A stretch of DNA of 60,548 bases from Pseudomonas floridensis (GTDB lineage: Bacteria > Pseudomonadota > Gammaproteobacteria > Pseudomonadales > Pseudomonadaceae), in contig NZ_MUIO01000013.1 of the NCBI RefSeq assembly GCF_002087235.1, forward strand, positions 1-60,548. The letters are read 5' to 3'. This document shows, piece by piece, positions 55,936 through 60,548 of this stretch. Position 1 is the stretch's first letter; the number at the start of each line of letters is the position of its first letter. The position numbers were made by a program, and so were the translations under genes. A model generated the notes under the pieces. It did not search any database. It was given only the letters and a program-made list of their open reading frames with translations, and was not told the origin of the DNA.

Positions 55936-57310
55936 CGGCTGGCGCTCCTCCTCCAGCCGACTTCTGGCGCTCTACAGTTCATTGTTCGTGGCCTGGAGCG
56001 CCATTTTGCTGGGCGTCTTGTATTGGGAAGTGAATAACTACCTGGACAACCTCGCCCGCCATTCGCTGACCCACCGTCAGCAACTGTTTTCCCGCTTCGA
56101 GGGTCAGGCGCTGGTCGACGCACTCGCCACCAGCATGACCTTCGACATGCGCGCCGTGGACGCCTACGGCTTGTTCGATGACGAGTTCCGGCATATCGCC
56201 GGGCCGATCACACGAATTCCCAACGTACTGCCGGTTGATGGCCAGATCCATGAACTGAGCAACTGCATCGAGTCCGACGATCCGGGGCTGCCACAGGACA
56301 GCTGTGACGCGGTCGTGTCCGAAACCGTCGATGGACGCTGGCTGGTGCTGGTGCGCGAAAATGGCTCGCTGTTCGCGGTCAGCACGCTGATCCTGCATGC
56401 CCTGCTCTGGGGCGTCTCGCTGACCATCATTCCCGGCGTTGCGGGCTGGCACCTGTTGCGTCAACGCCCCTTGCGGCGCATACGTGCCATTCAGATCAGC
56501 GCCGAGTCCATCATTGCCGGCGACATGGCGGGACGCCTTCCAGTGTCCAACAGACGCGATGAGCTGGACATGCTGGCCGTGATCGTCAACGCCATGCTCG
56601 ACCGCATCGAAAAGCTGATGAACGAAGTCAAAGGCGTTTGTGACAACATCGCCCACGATCTGCGCACACCACTGACGCGGCTGCGTGCGCAGTTGTATCG
56701 CATTCAGCAACAGGCCAAATACGACTCGCCCTGCGCCTTGCAGATCGCGCAGGTCATCGGCGAAGCGGATACGCTGATGGCGCGTTTTCGCGGGCTGTTA
56801 CGTATTTCCGAACTGGAAGATCGTCAGCGACGTTCCGCGTTCGTCGAACTCGAACTGCGTCCGCTTTTGCATGAGCTTCACGACTTCTACCTGCCACTGG
56901 CCGAAGAAGACCAGATCACCCTGCTGCTGAATCTCGAAGACGCCCTGCCCACTCTGGTCGGCGACCGGGCGCTGTTGTTCGAAGCGCTCGCCAACCTGCT
57001 CAGCAATGCCATCAAATTCACCCCGGCGGGCGGGACTGTCGCGGTCATCGCCTATGCCGGGAAAGACGGTAAAAGCCCCTGCATCGACATTCAGGATTCC
57101 GGCCCCGGCATTCCGGTCACCGAACGGGCGGCGGTGTTTCAACGTTTTTACCGCAGCGAAGCCGGCAACCAGCAGAGCGGCTTTGGCCTGGGCCTGTCAG
57201 TGGTGGCAGCGATCGTCAATCTGCATGGTTTCACGCTGCAGGTCGGCACCAGCCCCTACGGCGGCGCGAGCCTGAAGCTGGAATGTCGCACCGTGCGCCC
57301 ACTGGTCTGA
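55913..57310 (+). CDS. sensor histidine kinase
   Basis: A 465-residue membrane kinase with a first membrane segment at about 17-38, a periplasmic sensor of about 115 residues with two cysteines (C118 and C131) and a second segment near 156-178. HAMP leads to the dimerisation site H248 (IAHDLRTPL) and the ATPase domain (NLLSNAIKF, DSGPGIP, GFGLGLS). The periplasmic domain is short and of no family I can name. It overlaps the response-regulator gene, so the two work as a pair. Confidence 0.92.
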   Translation: MSLPNPSNGWRSSSSRLLALYSSLFVAWSAILLGVLYWEVNNYLDNLARHSLTHRQQLFSRFEGQALVDALATSMTFDMRAVDAYGLFDDEFRHIAGPITRIPNVLPVDGQIHELSNCIESDDPGLPQDSCDAVVSETVDGRWLVLVRENGSLFAVSTLILHALLWGVSLTIIPGVAGWHLLRQRPLRRIRAIQISAESIIAGDMAGRLPVSNRRDELDMLAVIVNAMLDRIEKLMNEVKGVCDNIAHDLRTPLTRLRAQLYRIQQQAKYDSPCALQIAQVIGEADTLMARFRGLLRISELEDRQRRSAFVELELRPLLHELHDFYLPLAEEDQITLLLNLEDALPTLVGDRALLFEALANLLSNAIKFTPAGGTVAVIAYAGKDGKSPCIDIQDSGPGIPVTERAAVFQRFYRSEAGNQQSGFGLGLSVVAAIVNLHGFTLQVGTSPYGGASLKLECRTVRPLV

Positions 57311-57784
57311 ACCTTCGCGCAAATCCTTGTCCCGTGCCTGCTTTTTGACGAGGTTAAGCGCTCTGGATCAAGCCTTTCAGGCATTTCGATAATAATCTGG
57401 CGCGACTTGCCAAGCGCTATTTTATTACAAGATGTTTCAAAAAAACCGTCAGCTTGAACGTTTCAGCACGCACAAGTTCCCTTCATTACTTCCGCTTTTC
57501 TGCTGTTATGCGACGTTTTTCTCCGAATAAACCCGCTTTCGTCGTTGACCCCTGCCCGCGTCACCTGAAAAGAAAACGTGATCCAATCGGCATTTTTATG
57601 GCGTCAGTGTCTTGTCGGTATACCGGCACTGCGTTATCTATAGTCACCGTGGTACACGTTCCAGATGCACCCAAAACAAGAACTCATCGGATTTCGCCCT
57701 CAATCGGGCGGGCCTTCGGCATGGTCGCCGGGGCGGAGAATGCTGGACTAATTTCGTAGGATCGACATCGGCTGGGAGGCTGTT
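57311..57784. other. 474-nt region upstream of rhlA
   Basis: No convincing coding frame: the longest open stretch lacks a ribosome site and any family likeness. GC is lower than the neighbours. A possible sigma-70-like pair is TTGTCG, 17 nt, TATCTA in the 57610-57650 area, matching only about half the consensus bases. Long leader space before rhlA is consistent with regulated expression. Confidence 0.5.
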
Positions 57785-58648
57785 ATGGGCGCACAATCAA
57801 CTATTCTAGGCGTGGGCAATTACAAGGTTTACACCGAAACTTACTGGAAAGGCAGCCATGTAAAGACCATCTTGCTGGTCAACGGAGCACTGTCCACTAC
57901 TGGCTCTTTCGGGCAAACCGTCAAGTACCTTCAACCGCACTACAACATCGTTCTGTTCGACCTTCCCTTCTCCGGCCAGTCGCGGGCACACAATGCCGAC
58001 GACATGATCGTGACCAAGGAAGACGAAGTCGGCATCCTGCTTCAACTCATTGATCGTTTTCAGGTCAACTACCTGCTTTCCGTGTCCTGGGGCGGTGTTT
58101 CGGCGCTGCTGGCGCTGTCCGAGTGCCCGGCGTCGGTTGAAAAGGCGATCATCAGCTCGTTCTCACCCGTCCTGAACGCACCGATGCTTGACTACATCGA
58201 CAAGGCTCAGGTGTACCTCGCCGCTCGCGAAAAACGCAAAATCGGCTCGCTGCTCAATGACACCGTGGGCAAGTATCTACCGCGCCTGTTCAAACTGTAT
58301 AACTACAAACACCTGATCAGCCTGGCCGAACACGAATACGGCCAGATCGACTTTCACATCAGCCAGATTCGCCAACTAAGCGCCAGTAACTACGTCGAGC
58401 GTTTTTCCTCGATCAAGATTCCAGTGTTGTTCGTCAACGGTGAAAAAGATGAATACACCACTGCCGACGACGCCAGGGCTTTCGCTAACTACATCGCCCG
58501 AAGCAGTTTCGACGTAGTTCCGGACGCCGGGCACTTTCTGGATCTGGAAAGCAAAGCCGCGTGGCATCACTCGCAGCGCAACGTCATCGCTTTTCTGGGG
58601 ACCGAAGCCTGTAATCAGGAGTGGCCCAGCGCTACCGCAATGGCCTGA
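57785..58648 (+). CDS. rhlA: 3-(3-hydroxyalkanoyloxy)alkanoic acid (HAA) synthase
   Basis: A 287-residue alpha/beta-hydrolase-fold acyltransferase closely matching RhlA: LVNGALSTTGSFGQTVKYL, FDLPFSGQSRAHN, the nucleophile S101 in SVSWGGVS, NDTVGKYLPRLFK, a DEYTTADDAR segment with the catalytic Asp and GHFLDLESK with the His. RhlA joins two 3-hydroxyacyl-ACPs to HAA, the lipid half of rhamnolipids and a surfactant in its own right. No rhlB follows, so the product should be HAA, as described for P. syringae swarming. GGGAGG is just ahead of the ATG. Confidence 0.94.
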   Translation: MGAQSTILGVGNYKVYTETYWKGSHVKTILLVNGALSTTGSFGQTVKYLQPHYNIVLFDLPFSGQSRAHNADDMIVTKEDEVGILLQLIDRFQVNYLLSVSWGGVSALLALSECPASVEKAIISSFSPVLNAPMLDYIDKAQVYLAAREKRKIGSLLNDTVGKYLPRLFKLYNYKHLISLAEHEYGQIDFHISQIRQLSASNYVERFSSIKIPVLFVNGEKDEYTTADDARAFANYIARSSFDVVPDAGHFLDLESKAAWHHSQRNVIAFLGTEACNQEWPSATAMA

Positions 58649-58722
58649 GACAACCGCGCCACTTGCGTGGCGCAGTGGTTCATGGATGACAGGTTCCTTT
58701 CTCAGGCAGTGACGATTCGTTG

Positions 58723-59910
58723 ATGATTTTCTCTTGTGCAGTTTTCATGCGTCGGCTCGGCCGTGCTTCCAACAGGAACCGGCCTGCTCGCTTCCCGCCT
58801 TATCACCGTTCACTGATGTTGAACCTTGCACTGGCCCTTTCACTGGGTGGCTGCTCTGCGGGCAAACCGGAGCAGAAAGCTCCGGTGCGCGTGGCAGTTC
58901 AGACGGTCAAGGCGCAGGACATCGCCAACCGCGTGGTCCTCAGCGGTGACATCCAGGCACGCAAGGTCACCGACCTGTCTTTTCGAGTTTCCGGCAAGCT
59001 GGTCAAACGCTTCGTCGATGTCGGTGACCGGGTCAGTGCTCGTCAGGTGTTGGCCCGGCTGGACCCTCGCGAACAGCGCACCGGGCTGGAGTCGGCGAAC
59101 GCCGATGTAATCGTCCGGGAATCCCGGCTGCGTCTCGCCGAACAGAACTATCAGCGCCAGCAACGTCTGCTGCCCAAGGGCTATACCAACCTGAGTGAAT
59201 ACCAACAGGCACGCGCGAATCTGGAAAGCGCGCGCGGCGATCTGGCTTCGTTCAAGGCTCAACAGGCCACTGCGCGTGAGCAGGTCGGCTACACCGAACT
59301 GCTCGCCGTGGCGGACGGTGTCATCACCGCCCGGCAAGTCGAGGAAGGCCAGGTGGTGCAGGCAGCCTCTCCGGTGTTCAGCCTCGCGCACGACGGCGAA
59401 CGCGAAGCGGTGTTTGCCGCCTATGAATCGCTGCTGAGCACCGACCGGATCGGCGACCGGGTGGTGATTAGCCCGGTCGGTGAGCCCAGCACGGAACTGA
59501 TCGGCAGGATTCGTGAAATAACCCCGATTGTGTCCACGGCCAGCGGCACCTTGCGCGTGCGCGTCGCGCTGCCGGACGCGCCTGCCCTGCCCGGACTGGG
59601 AACCGTGGTCAGCGCACGCCTGGAAAACATAACGCAACGGGCGTTCGTGCTGCCCTGGTCGGCACTGACCCGCGCACACGGCCAGCCTGCGGTATGGCAG
59701 ATGGATGAGCAATCATACGTTTCGCTGCGCAAGGTGCGTGTGCTGCGTTACGACCAAGGCCAGGTGCTGGTCGCCGAAGGGTTGTCGGAAGGTGATCGGG
59801 TCGTCTCCCAAGGCCTGCAGTTTCTTTATGCCGGGCAGAAAGTCGAAGTGTCGGCACAGCCATTCGGCGACCCGCCTGTATCGCTGGCCAGTTCGCAGGC
59901 GCCACGATGA
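58723..59910 (+). CDS. RND efflux membrane-fusion lipoprotein (first of two)
   Basis: A protein of about 395 residues of the HlyD/AcrA membrane-fusion family. A lipobox (LALALSLGGCS) places the mature N-terminus at the Cys. Features are a lipoyl half-motif, a coiled-coil hairpin with repeated Glu/Arg/Gln (RESRLRLAEQNYQRQQRLL), and a barrel with ADGVITARQVEEGQVV. Start uncertain: ATG at 58723, 58747 or 58816; none has a strong ribosome site, and 58816 would start directly before the lipobox. It links the inner-membrane pump with an outer-membrane channel. It overlaps the next gene by ATGA. Confidence 0.85.
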   Translation: MIFSCAVFMRRLGRASNRNRPARFPPYHRSLMLNLALALSLGGCSAGKPEQKAPVRVAVQTVKAQDIANRVVLSGDIQARKVTDLSFRVSGKLVKRFVDVGDRVSARQVLARLDPREQRTGLESANADVIVRESRLRLAEQNYQRQQRLLPKGYTNLSEYQQARANLESARGDLASFKAQQATAREQVGYTELLAVADGVITARQVEEGQVVQAASPVFSLAHDGEREAVFAAYESLLSTDRIGDRVVISPVGEPSTELIGRIREITPIVSTASGTLRVRVALPDAPALPGLGTVVSARLENITQRAFVLPWSALTRAHGQPAVWQMDEQSYVSLRKVRVLRYDQGQVLVAEGLSEGDRVVSQGLQFLYAGQKVEVSAQPFGDPPVSLASSQAPR

Positions 59911-60548
59911 ACGTGCGCGACAACGTTTTGCTGTTATGCACATTGCTGGTCGTGCTGCCGGGCTGTCGCGACACGTCGCTGCGTGAAGTCGTTGATCGGC
60001 CGGTGTTGTTCATCGAAGTCGTCGAGCCGCGTGACACCTCGCACGGTCGCTTCGCCGGCAACATCCAGCCGCACTACGAAGTGGCGCAAGGGTTTCGTGT
60101 CGCCGGGCGGATCGCCACCAGGCAGGCAGAGATCGGCCAGGCGGTACGCAAGGGCGATCTGCTTGCAACGCTGGAGCCCAGCGAGCAACAGAACCAGTTG
60201 CACGCTCGCCAGGCCGAACTCAGCAAGGCGCAGTCGTCGTGGCAACAGGTCAGAGACGAGCAGTTGCGCTACCAGCAGTTGTTCGAGCGCGGTGTTGGCT
60301 CACAAGCGCGGCTCGACCAGTTGAGCAGTGACCTGCGTAATCAGGACGCCTTGCAGCAACGAGCACGCATTGCGTTGCAGCAGGCTGGCGATCACCTGTC
60401 CTACACCCGCCTGTTCGCCGAGTTCGATGGTCTGGTCACGGACTGGCGTGCCGAAGTCGGCCAGGTGATGGCTGCCGGACAACCGGTGGTCAGCCTAGCG
60501 CGCCCGGAGAGCCGGGAAGCGGTGGTCGACCTGCCGGTCGGTCTGGCC
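59907..60548 (+). CDS. RND efflux membrane-fusion lipoprotein (second, 5' part only)
   Basis: The first 214 codons of another membrane-fusion protein, open to the window end. A lipobox (VVLPGC, Cys at residue 20) follows a short signal. The lipoyl and hairpin pattern is clear: GRIATRQAEIGQAVRKGDLL, then LSKAQSSWQQVRDEQLRYQQ and FDGLVTDWRAEVGQVM. The start overlaps the previous stop (ATGA). Two adaptor genes in tandem are characteristic of TriABC-type RND pumps, so an RND transporter gene is expected just outside the window. Confidence 0.88.
   Translation, partial: MNVRDNVLLLCTLLVVLPGCRDTSLREVVDRPVLFIEVVEPRDTSHGRFAGNIQPHYEVAQGFRVAGRIATRQAEIGQAVRKGDLLATLEPSEQQNQLHARQAELSKAQSSWQQVRDEQLRYQQLFERGVGSQARLDQLSSDLRNQDALQQRARIALQQAGDHLSYTRLFAEFDGLVTDWRAEVGQVMAAGQPVVSLARPESREAVVDLPVGLA

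Noticed and set aside
57398..57411. TGGCGCGACTTGCC as a sigma-54 promoter
   Set aside because: The -24 and -12 parts are two bases closer than the fixed sigma-54 spacing allows.
57454..57759. Small open frame before rhlA
   Set aside because: No ribosome site, odd composition and overlap with the probable rhlA promoter.
1..60548. CRISPR arrays, tRNA or rRNA genes, complete insertion sequences
   Set aside because: No regular spaced repeats, cloverleaf-type sequences, rRNA segments or transposase genes were seen. A covariance-model scan would be needed for small RNAs.

Overview
The window is about 60.5 kb of dense, GC-rich Gammaproteobacterial chromosome that looks like the Pseudomonas syringae group. 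Reasons: Pseudomonas-type gene neighbourhoods, a PctA-like chemoreceptor, an RhlA that matches the Pseudomonas HAA synthase family, REP-type intergenic repeats of the kind common in that group, and about 60% GC. I see no rRNA, tRNA, CRISPR array, complete insertion sequence or prophage. The species call comes from recognition, not from a search.

Layout. (1) 1-9.9 kb, plus strand: the 3' end of a peptide-type ABC importer (binding protein, two permeases, two ATPases), translationally coupled to two M20 metallopeptidases, then an amidase and an AEC-family transporter. This looks like a dedicated uptake-and-hydrolysis route for a peptide or N-acyl/amide substrate. (2) 9.9-23 kb, minus strand: a complete carbon-phosphorus lyase operon, phnCDEFGHIJKLMNP without phnO, with almost every junction overlapping. 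It is preceded by a Pho-box-like site and followed by gcd, the PQQ glucose dehydrogenase. (3) 23-28.8 kb: a PctA-type amino-acid chemoreceptor, an HDOD protein, a 136-bp MITE-like element, REP-type repeats, and a divergent hydrolase/LysR pair. (4) 28.8-32.5 kb: pstSCAB without phoU, with a PhoB-type promoter candidate. Regions 2 and 4 together make a phosphorus-acquisition neighbourhood: phosphonate uptake and cleavage, high-affinity phosphate uptake, and possibly gluconate-driven mineral phosphate release.

(5) 33-37.4 kb: two small exported low-complexity proteins, a FAN1-type VRR-NUC nuclease, a nucleoside 2-deoxyribosyltransferase-like protein, an orphan 74-residue very acidic peptide and a LysR regulator. 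(6) 37.5-44.7 kb: an AbrB-type membrane protein, an AGE-family sugar isomerase, a four-helix-bundle chemoreceptor, a GFA-family protein, glycerate kinase and a CdaR-type regulator. (7) 44.9-50.7 kb: a lipoprotein hydrolase and a D-glucarate module (FCD-type GntR regulator divergent from a GudP-like transporter and gudD) ended by a strong intrinsic terminator, then a DUF1345 membrane protein. (8) 50.8-57.3 kb: a D-2-hydroxyacid dehydrogenase, a TonB-dependent siderophore receptor with a Fur-box-like site, an FNT-family channel and a two-component system. (9) 57.8 kb to the end: rhlA followed by two tandem lipoprotein membrane-fusion subunits of an RND-type pump. The second runs off the window.

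The most unusual items are the orphan acidic peptide, the paired small exported proteins (one overlapping the nuclease gene tail to tail), rhlA next to a two-adaptor efflux operon, the Pst system lacking phoU beside the phn operon, and the MITE-like element that begins directly at a stop codon. Function calls rest on motifs and family recognition without database searches. Coding starts were chosen from ribosome-binding sites, overlaps and family N-termini.
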